Below are positions 26,319 through 37,067 of a stretch of DNA of 64,000 bases, piece by piece. The notes below the pieces were generated by a model. The model was not told where the DNA came from. It searched no databases and saw only the letters and a list, made by a program, of their open reading frames with translations. The DNA is from Streptococcus ovis DSM 16829 (GTDB lineage Bacteria; Bacillota; Bacilli; Lactobacillales; Streptococcaceae), in assembly GCF_000380125.1 (NCBI RefSeq), contig NZ_KB904562.1, positions 124,001-188,000 on the forward strand, in the 5' to 3' direction. How positions within the stretch are numbered: position 1 is the stretch's first letter; every line of letters starts with the position of its first letter. A program made the position numbers and the translations under genes.

Positions 26319-27530
26319 ATGAAAATTGACAAACGGCATTTTTTGAATTATTCCATTCTAATTCCCTATCTGCTTCTATCGGTTATCGGTTTGATTGTGG
26401 TGTATTCAACGACTAGTGCCTTACAAATTCAAAATGGGGGAAACCCTTTTCGATTAGTCGTGAACCAAGCGGAATTTTGGCTCATCAGTTTGCTGGTTAT
26501 TTTAATTGTATATCGGATGAAGCTGAGTTTTTTACGAACACGCTCTGTGATGACATTGGTTATTCTAGGTGAAATCTTCCTATTAGCGATTTCTCGTTTC
26601 TTTGAACCTGTCAATGGAGCTTATGGCTGGATTCGTTTGGGACCGATTGGATTGCAACCTGCAGAGTACTTGAAACTCATAGTTGTCTGGTTTTTGGCCT
26701 ATAAATTTTCACAAATTCAACAAGATGTTCGAACCTATGACTATCAAGCTTTAACAAAAGGAAGTTGGCGACCGCATCGGATAAATGACTGGCGACTGGT
26801 TAGTTTGCTTTTTCTGGGCTTAGTAGCGAGTTTGCCGGATTTGGGAAATGCAACAATTGTTGCATTGATTATCGTGATTATGGTGGCAGTTAGCGGAATC
26901 GGCTATCGTTGGTTTTCAAGCATGCTACTAGCAATTGTTTCGGTAGGAACCGTTGTGCTAGGTTCCATTCGTTTGATTGGTGTTGATGTTGTAGCGAAAA
27001 TCCCTTTGTTTGGATATATTGCAAAGCGTTTTGCGGCTTTCTTTAATCCATTTGAAGACTTAACCGACGCAGGACACCAGTTGGCTAATTCATACTATGC
27101 CATGAGTAATGGTGGTTGGTTTGGATTAGGATTAGGGAATTCTATTCAAAAAAATGGCTATCTTCCAGAGGCGCACACAGACTTTGCTTTTTCGATTGTC
27201 ATTGAAGAATTAGGTTTTATTGGTGCCAGTCTGATTCTAGCCTTATTATTTTTCTTGATTTTGAGAATTATTGTCGTTGGAATTCGTGCTAGAAATCCTT
27301 TTAATTCAATGATGGCTTTGGGCGTAGCTGGTATGTTACTGGTACAGACCTTTGTCAATATTGGTGGAATCTCAGGATTGATTCCAGCGACTGGAGTAAC
27401 CTTTCCATTTCTTTCACAGGGTGGAAATAGTCTCCTAATTATTTCGATTGGAATTGCCTTTGTGCTCAATATTGATGCCCATGAGAAGCGTCAATTATTG
27501 GTAGAAGAAATTGAGCAAACTATTGCCTAA
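26319..27530 (+). CDS. ftsW: SEDS-family septal peptidoglycan polymerase FtsW
   Basis: A 403-residue protein with about ten transmembrane segments. Conserved SEDS positions are GAYGWIRLG after helix 3, GLGLGNSIQKNGYLPEAHTD in the large extracellular loop and GGISGLIPATGVTFPFLSQGG near the end. FtsW makes septal glycan strands together with its class B PBP. The position directly before ppc is the usual streptococcal ftsW locus, which favours FtsW over RodA. The promoter is TGGTATAAT at 26271-26279. Confidence 0.92.
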   Translation: MKIDKRHFLNYSILIPYLLLSVIGLIVVYSTTSALQIQNGGNPFRLVVNQAEFWLISLLVILIVYRMKLSFLRTRSVMTLVILGEIFLLAISRFFEPVNGAYGWIRLGPIGLQPAEYLKLIVVWFLAYKFSQIQQDVRTYDYQALTKGSWRPHRINDWRLVSLLFLGLVASLPDLGNATIVALIIVIMVAVSGIGYRWFSSMLLAIVSVGTVVLGSIRLIGVDVVAKIPLFGYIAKRFAAFFNPFEDLTDAGHQLANSYYAMSNGGWFGLGLGNSIQKNGYLPEAHTDFAFSIVIEELGFIGASLILALLFFLILRIIVVGIRARNPFNSMMALGVAGMLLVQTFVNIGGISGLIPATGVTFPFLSQGGNSLLIISIGIAFVLNIDAHEKRQLLVEEIEQTIA

Positions 27531-27555
27531 AAGCCTTAAAAAATGAGGAACAGTC

Positions 27556-30387
27556 ATGTCGAATCAAAAATTAGAAAATTACAGTAACAAAGAAACAATT
27601 TCAGAAGAAATTGCCATTCTAACAAATACGCTGCAAGATGTGGCACGTCGGATGATTCCTGAGGAAACCTTTGATAAAATGATGGCCTTGGCAGCTTTAT
27701 CAACACAGGATCATTATCAAGATTTATTACAGATTATTAGCCAACTTTCCAATGATGAGTTGGCAGTGATTTCTCGCTATTTTACAGTTCTCCCTTTGTT
27801 AATCAATATTTCAGAAGATGTGGATTTGGCTTTCGAAATCAATTATAAAAACAATGCAGATGAATCCTATCTTGGTAAATTGTCGACAACTTTGAGTTTG
27901 GTATCGGAACGAAGCGATGCGGTTGATATACTGGAACATCTGAATGTCGTGCCAGTTCTTACGGCACACCCAACGCAGGTACAGCGCAAAACTGTCTTAG
28001 AGTTAACGAATAGAATTCATGATCTACTACGGAAATACCGTGATGTTCGTGCCGGTGTTGTCAATCGTGAGAAATGGCAGTCGGATTTACGTCGCTATAT
28101 TGAAATCATCATGCAGACGGATATCATCCGTGAGAAAAAACTCAAGGTCAAAAATGAAATCACGAATGTCATGGAGTATTATAATTCTTCTCTGATTCAA
28201 GCAGTGACCAAATTAACAACAGAGTATCGTACATTAGCAACAGCTCATGGTTTAACCCTGAACAATCCAACTCCGATCACCATGGGGATGTGGATTGGTG
28301 GCGACCGCGATGGGAATCCCTATGTCACTGCAGAAACTCTGCGATTGGCAGCGACGATTCAGAGTGAAGTCATTCTGAATTACTATATTGAACAGGTAAC
28401 TGAGCTCTATCGGACCTTCTCACTCTCTACAACCTTGACGGGCATTAGCCCAGAAGTAGAAGAGTTGGCGCACTTGTCTGGAGACCAATCGGTCTATCGT
28501 GAAAACGAGCCCTATCGGAAAGCCTTTAATTATATCCAATCGAAGCTGGTTCAAACCCTCATCGATTTAGGTGGACACTATATCCGTCCATCCCTCATTG
28601 AACAGACAGAGGAGCAGGGGAATTTTACAGACATTAATACCAGTGGCAATAATGCAACAGTTGTTGCTAAGTTCTTGCAACATCGGATGGAAGCTGTCCA
28701 TTCAGAATTGCAAAATAGCCAAATGCCAAGCTACAAAACGGCCCAAGAATTTAAAGCGGATTTACAAATCATTGAAAAATCCTTATTGGACAATGGGGAC
28801 GACGCTCTACTGACGGGTGAATTTAGCGAATTATTGCAAGCTGTTGATATCTTCGGTTTCTACCTAGCCAGCATCGATTTACGTCAAGATTCTAGCGTGC
28901 AGGAGGCATGTGTAGCTGAATTACTCAAATCAGCTCATATTGTGGACGATTATTCTGCTTTGTCAGAAGAAGAAAAATGTCGTGTTCTCTTAAAAGAATT
29001 AGAAGAAGATCCACGTACGCTTTCTTCCACCCATGCTGAAAAATCAGAACTACTTCAAAAAGAATTAGCCATTTACCAAACAGCGCGTGAGTTGAAAGAC
29101 AAACTTGGCGACGAGGTCATCAAACAACATATCATTTCCCATACGGAAAGTGTGTCGGATATGTTTGAGTTGGCCATCATGCTGAAAGAAGTGGGCTTGA
29201 TTGATACAGAGCAGGCGCGTGTGCAAATTGTTCCTCTCTTTGAAACCATTGAGGACTTGGATAATTCACGGGCCATCATGACCCAGTACCTTGAGTATGA
29301 CGTTGTTCAAAAGTGGATTGCTTCTAAAAATGGTTACCAAGAAATCATGTTAGGCTATTCTGATTCAAACAAGGACGGAGGCTATCTATCATCTGGTTGG
29401 ACCCTCTACAAAGCTCAAAATGAATTGACGAAGATTGGGGACAAACATGGCGTGAAAATCACCTTCTTCCATGGCCGTGGTGGAACGGTTGGCCGTGGTG
29501 GTGGTCCGTCTTATGATGCTATTACCTCTCAACCATTTGGTTCTATCAAAGACCGTATTCGTTTGACCGAGCAAGGGGAAGTGATTGGCAATAAATACGG
29601 GAACAAGGACACCGCCTACTATAATCTAGAAATGTTGGTATCTGCAACCATTGACCGGATGGTGACACAGATGATTGCAGATCCAAATGAAATTGTTGGC
29701 TACCGTGAAGTGATGGATGATATCGTTGCAGATAGTTATGATATTTATCGCGACTTAGTTTTCCGTAATCCCAATTTCTACGATTACTTCTTTGCGGCCA
29801 GCCCAATTCGAGAGGTGTCTAGTCTCAATATAGGTTCTCGACCAGCGGCTCGGAAGACCATTACAGATATTTCAGGTCTTCGTGCCATTCCATGGGTCTT
29901 CTCTTGGTCACAAAACCGCATCATGCTGCCAGGTTGGTACGGAGTTGGTTCAAGTTTCAAACGCTTTATTGACAAAGCAGATGGGAATCTCAAACTCTTA
30001 CAAAAAATGTATGAAAGCTGGCCATTCTTCCGATCGCTCTTATCAAATGTGGACATGGTCTTATCTAAATCAAACATGAACATTGCCTTTGAATATGCGA
30101 AAATGTGTCAGGACGAAAAGGTGCGCGAGGTCTTTTATGCGATTTTGGATGAGTGGCAGTTGACCAAAAATATTATCTTGCAAATTGAGCAACAAGAGAG
30201 TTTGCTGGCAGAATTACCAACCTTGAAAGCGAGTTTGAATTATCGGCTTCCATACTTCAATGTATTGAACTATATCCAAATTGAACTAATCAATCGTCTT
30301 CGTCGTGGTGAACTGAGTACAGAACAAGAAAGCCTCATTCACATCACCATCAACGGAATTGCAACAGGACTTCGAAATTCAGGTTAA
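27556..30387 (+). CDS. ppc: Phosphoenolpyruvate carboxylase
   Basis: A 943-residue enzyme that makes oxaloacetate from PEP and bicarbonate, giving aspartate in an organism with an incomplete TCA cycle. The catalytic His138 lies in [12 protein letters not shown], the second signature is [16 protein letters not shown] at about 600, and the glycine-rich loop [14 protein letters not shown] follows near 640. The C-terminus ends [10 protein letters not shown] as in the family. It follows ftsW by 25 bases with a GAGGAA site and is probably co-transcribed. Confidence 0.97.
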   Translation: MSNQKLENYSNKETISEEIAILTNTLQDVARRMIPEETFDKMMALAALSTQDHYQDLLQIISQLSNDELAVISRYFTVLPLLINISEDVDLAFEINYKNNADESYLGKLSTTLSLVSERSDAVDILEHLNVVPVLTAHPTQVQRKTVLELTNRIHDLLRKYRDVRAGVVNREKWQSDLRRYIEIIMQTDIIREKKLKVKNEITNVMEYYNSSLIQAVTKLTTEYRTLATAHGLTLNNPTPITMGMWIGGDRDGNPYVTAETLRLAATIQSEVILNYYIEQVTELYRTFSLSTTLTGISPEVEELAHLSGDQSVYRENEPYRKAFNYIQSKLVQTLIDLGGHYIRPSLIEQTEEQGNFTDINTSGNNATVVAKFLQHRMEAVHSELQNSQMPSYKTAQEFKADLQIIEKSLLDNGDDALLTGEFSELLQAVDIFGFYLASIDLRQDSSVQEACVAELLKSAHIVDDYSALSEEEKCRVLLKELEEDPRTLSSTHAEKSELLQKELAIYQTARELKDKLGDEVIKQHIISHTESVSDMFELAIMLKEVGLIDTEQARVQIVPLFETIEDLDNSRAIMTQYLEYDVVQKWIASKNGYQEIMLGYSDSNKDGGYLSSGWTLYKAQNELTKIGDKHGVKITFFHGRGGTVGRGGGPSYDAITSQPFGSIKDRIRLTEQGEVIGNKYGNKDTAYYNLEMLVSATIDRMVTQMIADPNEIVGYREVMDDIVADSYDIYRDLVFRNPNFYDYFFAASPIREVSSLNIGSRPAARKTITDISGLRAIPWVFSWSQNRIMLPGWYGVGSSFKRFIDKADGNLKLLQKMYESWPFFRSLLSNVDMVLSKSNMNIAFEYAKMCQDEKVREVFYAILDEWQLTKNIILQIEQQESLLAELPTLKASLNYRLPYFNVLNYIQIELINRLRRGELSTEQESLIHITINGIATGLRNSG

Positions 30388-30419
30388 ATTTTTAGATTAT
30401 AAATAGACTCTATTGGCTC

Positions 30420-30590
30420 AATTAAAATAGCTATAGAAGCTCTGCAAATTCAATCATCTTCCTATTGTTGCGAGCGATAGCGAACAAGAGAGGGATACTT
30501 CCGCCGTGATGAACGTGTCAGAAATACTGAGTTTTAGCTATTTCTGACACTCGGAATCGCTGAGATTTCGGGCTCAGCGATTAGTCATGA
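30420..30590. repeat. Multi-hairpin intergenic element downstream of ppc
   Basis: GTGTCAGAAAT (30515-30525) pairs perfectly with ATTTCTGACAC (30540-30550), and AATCGCTGAG (30555-30564) with CTCAGCGATT (30573-30582). AAAATAGCTA near 30424 is complementary to TAGCTATTT near 30536, and CTTCCTA near 30460 to TAGGAAG near 30598. No protein-coding frame is visible. It may be a dispersed repeat or a structured RNA. Confidence 0.5.
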
Positions 30591-30659
30591 AATTCCGTAG
30601 GAAGTTGCTGACGTCCGACATCACTTGAGGAAAGTATCGAAAAATTTTTTCTCCAAACT

Positions 30660-30689
30660 AAAAGTTTAGGTTTTTGCCTAAACTTTTTT
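30660..30689 (+). terminator. Terminator at the end of the ftsW-ppc unit
   Basis: AAAAGTTTAGG, loop TTTTTG, CCTAAACTTTT and further T. It stands 270 bases after the ppc stop and only eight bases before the sigma-factor promoter, insulating that operon. Confidence 0.8.
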
Positions 30690-30696
30690 CTTTTTG

Positions 30697-30728
30697 TGTA
30701 ACCTTTTGTATCCTTCATTCGTTATAAT
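30697..30728 (+). promoter_or_regulatory. ECF-sigma-type promoter of the sigma/anti-sigma operon
   Basis: TGTAACC (30697-30703), 16 bases, CGTTATAAT (30720-30728). TGnAAC with CGT at this spacing is the ECF sigma pattern of Firmicutes (SigM/SigV type). The same architecture stands before the gene at 33922 and nowhere else I could find. The -10 also fits sigma-A, but there is no sigma-A -35. Confidence 0.65.
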
Positions 30729-30749
30729 AGTGAAAGAAGGGAGGGAGAG

Positions 30750-31250
30750 ATGAGACTTGATCCGTATGAAAAAGAACTAGTACAGATTGCGCAAGAAATT
30801 GTCTATTATCTGCGAAAAGCTGGCGCCAGTCCAGAAAATAGTCATGATGTGACGCAAGATGTTCTGGTGAAAATGCTGGAAAGTGAATTAATCCTTCCCC
30901 GTGAGAAAATTCGAGCCTGGATGTATCGGACAGCAGTCAGACGGTATATTGACCTTTATCGTCGGGACAGCAAGTACTTGGAAATCGTCCAACAGGAGTT
31001 CTTTAACAAAGAACAGACGATTGCCTTTGAACAACCAGACTATGAACCGCTCTATGAGGCTGTCAATGGCTTGAAAGACCAATACCGCCTCGTCCTTGAT
31101 TTATTTTATTTCCAAGGGATGAGCATCAAAGAAATTTCTCAGATTCTTCACAGTTCACTCAGCAAAGTAAAGGTGGACTTGATGCGGGGCCGTAAACAAG
31201 TCCAAGATAGATTAACGAAAGAAGGATACACTTATGAAGACTTCAAATGA
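30750..31250 (+). CDS. ECF-type RNA polymerase sigma factor
   Basis: A 166-residue sigma-70-family protein with only regions 2 and 4. Region 2 covers SHDVTQDVLVKMLE and IRAWMYRTAVRRYIDLYRRD (residues 30-75); region 4 is GLKDQYRLVLDLFYFQGMSIKEISQILHSS with its helix-turn-helix (100-150). This is the SigV/SigM-like ECF size. The overlapping next gene is its probable anti-sigma. The promoter has an ECF-like shape, suggesting autoregulation. GAAGGGAGGGAG precedes the ATG. No regulator name is assigned, since no well-known streptococcal equivalent comes to mind. Confidence 0.87.
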   Translation: MRLDPYEKELVQIAQEIVYYLRKAGASPENSHDVTQDVLVKMLESELILPREKIRAWMYRTAVRRYIDLYRRDSKYLEIVQQEFFNKEQTIAFEQPDYEPLYEAVNGLKDQYRLVLDLFYFQGMSIKEISQILHSSLSKVKVDLMRGRKQVQDRLTKEGYTYEDFK

Positions 31251-32319
31251 TTTTGAAAAAATTGCAAAGAAAAGTAAGAGGAAAAATGGATTAAAATTGG
31301 TTGCAATTAGTTCAATAGTTGCACTTACTGTAGCAGGAGGGATTTATTATTCTTTAGAAAAAGTAGCTAGCCATAATGCTGAAAAAGTTATGAGTCATTA
31401 CACGAAACTATCGGAAATTGCTTATCCTAATATTGATTACATATCTTGGGGGTATAATGCGACGTCACATTTTTCAGGCAATTTTTATTCCAATCGTGTG
31501 AAAGATATTGATGGGATTATGGTTCCATTTGAAAAATATACTGGTAGTTACTCTATCCTTTTAAAGGATAGTTTTAATCAAGATGAGCGTCCGAAAACAG
31601 CAGATGATGGGCATTCCCAGTACACTTATGGCAATCAATATAAACTTCCAATATTCTACAATACAACCTCCAAAAATACGGAGTATATCAAAGTTACTCA
31701 AGATTTAACCTTGGTTCCAGAAATGACAAACAAAGCAGTGGAAGTAGCCATTACATTTGATAAACCTTATACATTGGCCGAAATTGAGAAAAAAATCCCA
31801 GAAAATCTTAAATTAAACTGGATTTGGATTGGGCAATACAACGTTTTTGAACCTTCCGGAGGTCCAGATACTCAATTTGGTTTTACGCCTTACTTTGATG
31901 CAGGGTTGAATGCTGAAGAACAAAAAGCTCTTGAAAAAGAAATTGATGAGGCAATGAAAAAGGATAAAGATGCTGATATATCAGCTATTTATGATAAATA
32001 TGAAAAGAAAACTCAACTAACTCCTTTAAAAGGTATGGAAAACAGCTATAGTATTTTTCAAGAGAATGTGCAAGATTACTTGAAAGCAGGATATGGATTT
32101 GTATCAACAACAGATGAGGATGGACAGGAATATTCAACAGATCAGTTTTTAAAAGATTATTTAGAAGCCAACCCTGACCCTCAAACAGCCAAATTCGCTG
32201 GTGTCATCTTGACAGGTCGTGCTGAAAACTTCAAACAACTAGAAAATGCTGACTGGATTTATGCTTCAAATATTGGTCAAAGTGTCGAAATTCAGCCTTA
32301 TCACCATCTGGAAAAGTAA
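31234..32319 (+). CDS. Membrane-anchored anti-sigma factor (Sigma_reg_N/C type)
   Basis: A 361-residue protein with a short cytoplasmic N-terminus (residues 1-20), one transmembrane helix (21-42) and a large extracellular part. The topology and the C-terminal block (KFAGVILTGRAENFKQLENADWIYASNIGQSVEI) match the sigma-factor-regulator family that pairs with SigM/YhdM-like ECF factors. The gene overlaps the sigma gene by 17 bases. The outer domain probably senses envelope damage. No terminator is evident before tuf, but tuf has its own promoter. Confidence 0.85.
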   Translation: MKTSNDFEKIAKKSKRKNGLKLVAISSIVALTVAGGIYYSLEKVASHNAEKVMSHYTKLSEIAYPNIDYISWGYNATSHFSGNFYSNRVKDIDGIMVPFEKYTGSYSILLKDSFNQDERPKTADDGHSQYTYGNQYKLPIFYNTTSKNTEYIKVTQDLTLVPEMTNKAVEVAITFDKPYTLAEIEKKIPENLKLNWIWIGQYNVFEPSGGPDTQFGFTPYFDAGLNAEEQKALEKEIDEAMKKDKDADISAIYDKYEKKTQLTPLKGMENSYSIFQENVQDYLKAGYGFVSTTDEDGQEYSTDQFLKDYLEANPDPQTAKFAGVILTGRAENFKQLENADWIYASNIGQSVEIQPYHHLEK

Positions 32320-32346
32320 AGTTCTAAAGGAAAAGACACAAAACAC

Positions 32347-32374
32347 TTGCATTTCTGCGATAATTTGATAGAAT
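32347..32374 (+). promoter_or_regulatory. tuf promoter
   Basis: TTGCAT (32347-32352), 16 bases, TAGAAT (32369-32374), giving a leader of about 65 bases before a GGAGG site at 32431-32435. Confidence 0.7.
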
Positions 32375-32446
32375 AGTAAGGTAAAGTTAGACCGTATTGC
32401 CTACTGTCTATCTATAAAATATATTTTATTGGAGGCTTTTCCTAAA

Positions 32447-33643
32447 ATGGCAAAAGAAAAATACGATCGTAGTAAACCACACGTTAACATTGGTACAATT
32501 GGACACGTTGACCACGGTAAAACTACTTTGACAGCAGCTATCACAACTGTATTGGCACGTCGCTTGCCTTCAGCAGTTAACCAACCAAAAGACTATGCGT
32601 CTATCGATGCTGCTCCAGAAGAACGCGAACGCGGTATCACTATCAACACTGCGCACGTTGAGTACGAAACTGAAAAACGTCACTATGCGCACATCGACGC
32701 CCCAGGACACGCGGACTACGTTAAAAACATGATCACTGGTGCTGCCCAAATGGACGGTGCGATCCTTGTAGTTGCTTCAACTGATGGTCCAATGCCACAA
32801 ACTCGTGAGCACATCTTGCTTTCACGCCAAGTTGGTGTTAAACACTTGATCGTCTTCATGAACAAAGTTGACTTGGTTGACGATGAAGAATTGCTTGAAT
32901 TGGTTGAAATGGAAATCCGTGACCTCTTGAGCGAATACGACTTCCCAGGTGATGATCTTCCAGTTATCCAAGGTTCAGCTCTTAAAGCTCTTGAAGGTGA
33001 TTCAGCATTTGAAGACATCATCATGGACTTGATGAACACTGTTGATGAGTACATTCCAGAACCAGAACGTGACACTGACAAACCATTGTTGCTTCCAGTC
33101 GAAGACGTATTCTCAATCACTGGTCGTGGTACAGTTGCTTCAGGACGTATCGACCGTGGTACTGTTAAAGTCAACGACGAAATCGAAATCGTTGGTATCA
33201 AAGACGAGAAGAAAAAAGCAGTTGTTACTGGTGTTGAAATGTTCCGTAAACAATTGGATGAAGGTCTTGCAGGAGACAACGTAGGTATCCTTCTCCGTGG
33301 TGTTCAACGTGATGAAATCGAACGTGGTCAAGTTATTGCGAAACCAGGTTCAATCAACCCACACACTAAATTCAAAGGTGAAGTTTACATCCTTACTAAA
33401 GAAGAAGGGGGACGTCACACTCCATTCTTCGACAACTACCGTCCACAGTTCTACTTCCGTACAACTGACGTAACTGGTTCAATCAAATTGCCAGAAGGTA
33501 CTGAAATGGTAATGCCTGGTGATAACGTAACTATCGACGTTGAATTGATCCACCCAATCGCCGTTGAACAAGGTACTACTTTCTCTATCCGTGAAGGTGG
33601 ACGTACTGTTGGTTCAGGTATGGTTACTGAAATCGAAGCTTAA
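32447..33643 (+). CDS. tuf: Translation elongation factor Tu
   Basis: A 398-residue GTPase delivering aminoacyl-tRNA to the ribosome. G1 is [10 protein letters not shown]2 lies in RGITI, G3 is DAPGH and G4 NKVD, followed by the two beta-barrel domains. The ATG at 32447 ([12 protein letters not shown]) follows GGAGG by 11 bases; the in-frame extension to 32429 is upstream of that site. Codon use is strikingly biased (for example GGT, CGT, AAC, ATC), as expected of a highly expressed gene. Confidence 0.99.
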   Translation: MAKEKYDRSKPHVNIGTIGHVDHGKTTLTAAITTVLARRLPSAVNQPKDYASIDAAPEERERGITINTAHVEYETEKRHYAHIDAPGHADYVKNMITGAAQMDGAILVVASTDGPMPQTREHILLSRQVGVKHLIVFMNKVDLVDDEELLELVEMEIRDLLSEYDFPGDDLPVIQGSALKALEGDSAFEDIIMDLMNTVDEYIPEPERDTDKPLLLPVEDVFSITGRGTVASGRIDRGTVKVNDEIEIVGIKDEKKKAVVTGVEMFRKQLDEGLAGDNVGILLRGVQRDEIERGQVIAKPGSINPHTKFKGEVYILTKEEGGRHTPFFDNYRPQFYFRTTDVTGSIKLPEGTEMVMPGDNVTIDVELIHPIAVEQGTTFSIREGGRTVGSGMVTEIEA

Positions 33644-33693
33644 TTCGATTACGTTCCCAAACTAACAATTTAAGTCAGACAACTTTAAATTGC

Positions 33694-33724
33694 AATCCAC
33701 TGCCTTTATGGTAGTGGATTTTTA
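33694..33724 (+). terminator. tuf terminator
   Basis: AATCCACT, 11-base loop, AGTGGATT and TTT. Preceded by another dyad CAATTTAA/TTTAAATTG at 33666-33692. Confidence 0.8.
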
Positions 33725-33864
33725 TGTTTTTATCACTTGTTGTAGCTGTAAGCTAGTTTATTATGAGAGAAGGGGATGTTTTCTTCTCTTTTTTGTTTAC
33801 TAGCTGATCAATTGGTGTGAAGAGAAGGGAAAAGAGGAAGAAAAATGGAAAGCAATCTATTTTA

Positions 33865-33896
33865 TGTAACCATTTTCATATGATTTGCGTTATAAT
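33865..33896 (+). promoter_or_regulatory. ECF-sigma-type promoter of the VanY surface-protein gene
   Basis: TGTAACC (33865-33871), 16 bases, CGTTATAAT (33888-33896). The -35 and -10 blocks and their spacing are identical to those of the sigma/anti-sigma operon promoter at 30697, which makes this gene a candidate member of that sigma factor's regulon. Confidence 0.65.
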
Positions 33897-33921
33897 AAAA
33901 AGAAAGAGGAGGTAAAATACG

Positions 33922-36150
33922 ATGAAAAAGTTTTTTAGTGTGGGACTGTTAATGGCAGGTTTTATACTATTTTGTTTAGACTCTGCGATTTTTGTCATGG
34001 CAGAAGAAAATATGACAACAGTGTCGACTAGTCCTTCAACGGGAACAAGTGCTGTAAATGTTTCTACAAGTGTGGAGGAGCCTTCTAGCACGATATCTAC
34101 TCCTTCGTCGTCAGAAACTAGCAGTATACCGACTGATCCTACTACGAAGGAACCACCGACCACTAGTGAGAAGTCAACAAGTTCTGAAAAGGTATCTATA
34201 ACCACTGCTAGTAATGGAGAGAAAGATGCAAATCTTTCGGGAAATGCACTTTACCGCCTTTATCATTCTGGTTTGAAGGTCCATCTTTATACGATGGATA
34301 AAAATGAATACAGTACTCTTGGAACGCGGGGCTGGAAACAAGAAGGCGTTGCTTGGAATACGTCTCCTGATAAAGGGGAACCAGTGTACCGACTCTATCA
34401 TTCTGGTTTGAAGGTCCATTTTTATACGAAGGATGCGTATGAATATCGTGTTTTAGGAACACGAGGCTGGCGTCAAGAGGGGAAAGCTTTCCATTCATTC
34501 GGTGATGTTCCCGTTTATCGACTCTACCACTCAGGACTAAAGAGGCATCTATATACAAAAGATAACAATGAGTATAAGGTCCTTGGAACACGAGGTTGGC
34601 GCCAAGAGGGAGTGGCTTTTTATGCCTTGGGAAAACCGTCATCGACTCAATTACCAAGTCCTCCAGTTGAACCCCCAGTGACTATCGGAGGAGAAATAAA
34701 TTTGATATCGGATAAACCAGGAGAGCTGACGATTGGAATTGATAAAGTCCGTAGTTCTGAAGCAATTTCTATGGTAAAAGTAGCGGTTTGGTCTGAAGTT
34801 GGTGGACAGGACGATCTGCATTGGTATAACTTAAATCCACAAGCAAGTGGAGTGTACCAATTGACTGTCCTCGCTAAACAGCATAAATTCTCATACGGGA
34901 ACTACCAATTCCATTTGTATTATACTTTGGATAAAAATCAAACTGTTGGTGTAAAAGCGTTTCAGGCACAGATGAGGGAACCAATTAGCACTGGTCAGCT
35001 CCAAGTGCAAGACTACAATGATGCAAAGGGAGATTTTGAAATTGTTATCACGGGAGTAACTGCCCCTCGTGAATTGAAGGCCATCATGGTACCTGTCTGG
35101 TCTGAAGTGAATGGGCAAGATGATATTGTATGGTATCCTGCCAAAAAGATGGCAGATGGAAGATACGTGGTATCAGTTCGAGCAAGGAATCATCAATACA
35201 GCAAAGGCCATTATTTTATACATCTTTACTATCAATTCACAGATGGCAGTCAGGTGTTTGTAACATCAGCAAAGCAGTTGGTGGATATCAAGCAGAAGAC
35301 GCCTGAGGGAAAACTGAGTATCGAGAATAGAGACGAACATAGAGGTAGCTTTGATGTTGTCATCTCTGATTTGTTTGTTCCGGCAGGAATTTCAAAAGTT
35401 GAAGTACCTGTATGGTCTGATGCAAGAGGAAAAGATGATTTGAGTTGGTATTTGGCCAGTCGGCAGGCAGATGGTCGTTACAGAGTAACTGTTAAAATTG
35501 CTGATCATGGTTATCAATCTGGCAAATACCATGTTCATGCCTATGTAACCACTAAAGATAGCGTCCGTTCTGGTCTTGGGGCGACAACCACAAAGATTCA
35601 GTTTAAGGGGCCGCAGTACAATGGGAACTATTATACCGTGCAAGGAAAGTATGGACCGATTATTATTGTGAATAAAAAACATCCTGTCAATCCCAATTAT
35701 AATCCGGGAGAAAACAGGATAGCTGGTGTTCAGGTAAGAAAAATGATTGCAGATATGCAGGCTCAAGGGTTACCAATCAGTAGTGCTTATAGTGGATTTC
35801 GATCATATGCTTATCAAGCACAACTCTATCAAAATTATGTAGCTTCGTATGGACAGGCAGAGGCAGATAGGGTTTCAGCTCGACCAGGTTACAGTGAGCA
35901 CCAGACAGGCTTAGCTTTTGATATTCTGAATTCTCAAGGTGGATTATTGACTTCAGGAGCAGTCAATTGGTTACACTCCAATATGCATCGCTATGGGTTT
36001 GTCTTACGATACCATCAAGGAAAGGAATCCATTACTGGTTATATGTATGAATCTTGGCATATTCGCTATATTGGGAAAGAGGCTGAAGATATTTATAAAT
36101 CTGGTCGGACCTTGGAAGAGTATTTTGGTATTCCAGGGGGTGGCTATTAA
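33922..36150 (+). CDS. Secreted multidomain protein: DUF5648 repeats, GBS-Bsp-like repeats, VanY D,D-carboxypeptidase
   Basis: A 742-residue protein. A signal peptide (1-27) and a Ser/Thr-rich region (30-105) lead into three YRLYHSGLK...LYT...LGTRGW modules of the DUF5648 type (109-235). Three GBS-Bsp-like repeats follow (about 257-347, 358-450, 463-560), each with a PVWSE-x-x-GQDD motif. The end is a VanY domain (590-735) with zinc ligands His660 and Asp667 in SEHQTGLAFD and His713 in ESWH. It should trim D-Ala from peptidoglycan stem peptides at the surface. There is no LPxTG anchor. The repeats are shared with the protein at 37068. RBS AGAGGAGG. Confidence 0.92.
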   Translation: MKKFFSVGLLMAGFILFCLDSAIFVMAEENMTTVSTSPSTGTSAVNVSTSVEEPSSTISTPSSSETSSIPTDPTTKEPPTTSEKSTSSEKVSITTASNGEKDANLSGNALYRLYHSGLKVHLYTMDKNEYSTLGTRGWKQEGVAWNTSPDKGEPVYRLYHSGLKVHFYTKDAYEYRVLGTRGWRQEGKAFHSFGDVPVYRLYHSGLKRHLYTKDNNEYKVLGTRGWRQEGVAFYALGKPSSTQLPSPPVEPPVTIGGEINLISDKPGELTIGIDKVRSSEAISMVKVAVWSEVGGQDDLHWYNLNPQASGVYQLTVLAKQHKFSYGNYQFHLYYTLDKNQTVGVKAFQAQMREPISTGQLQVQDYNDAKGDFEIVITGVTAPRELKAIMVPVWSEVNGQDDIVWYPAKKMADGRYVVSVRARNHQYSKGHYFIHLYYQFTDGSQVFVTSAKQLVDIKQKTPEGKLSIENRDEHRGSFDVVISDLFVPAGISKVEVPVWSDARGKDDLSWYLASRQADGRYRVTVKIADHGYQSGKYHVHAYVTTKDSVRSGLGATTTKIQFKGPQYNGNYYTVQGKYGPIIIVNKKHPVNPNYNPGENRIAGVQVRKMIADMQAQGLPISSAYSGFRSYAYQAQLYQNYVASYGQAEADRVSARPGYSEHQTGLAFDILNSQGGLLTSGAVNWLHSNMHRYGFVLRYHQGKESITGYMYESWHIRYIGKEAEDIYKSGRTLEEYFGIPGGGY

Positions 36151-36187
36151 ATTTGCTTAGATGAGCCTTTAATATTTTTTAGAAATA

Positions 36188-36196
36188 TGCTACAAT
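36188..36196 (+). promoter_or_regulatory. tpiA extended -10 promoter
   Basis: TGCTACAAT, 36 bases before the tpiA ATG, which has a GAAGAGG site. Confidence 0.6.
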
Positions 36197-36217
36197 AATG
36201 TTTGTAAAATAAAATAA

Positions 36218-36985
<768 letters not shown>

Positions 36986-37011
36986 CCATTACGTTTATTA
37001 TCAAAAACATC

Positions 37012-37045
37012 AAAGGACTTCTAACTGCAAAGCTAGAAGTCTTTT
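37012..37045 (+). terminator. tpiA terminator
   Basis: AAAGGACTTCTA, 10-base loop, TAGAAGTCTTTT (one G-T pair). It ends 22 bases before the next gene, leaving no room for a full promoter, so the next gene may depend on read-through. Confidence 0.7.
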
Positions 37046-37067
37046 GACAATAAAAAAGGAGTATGTA

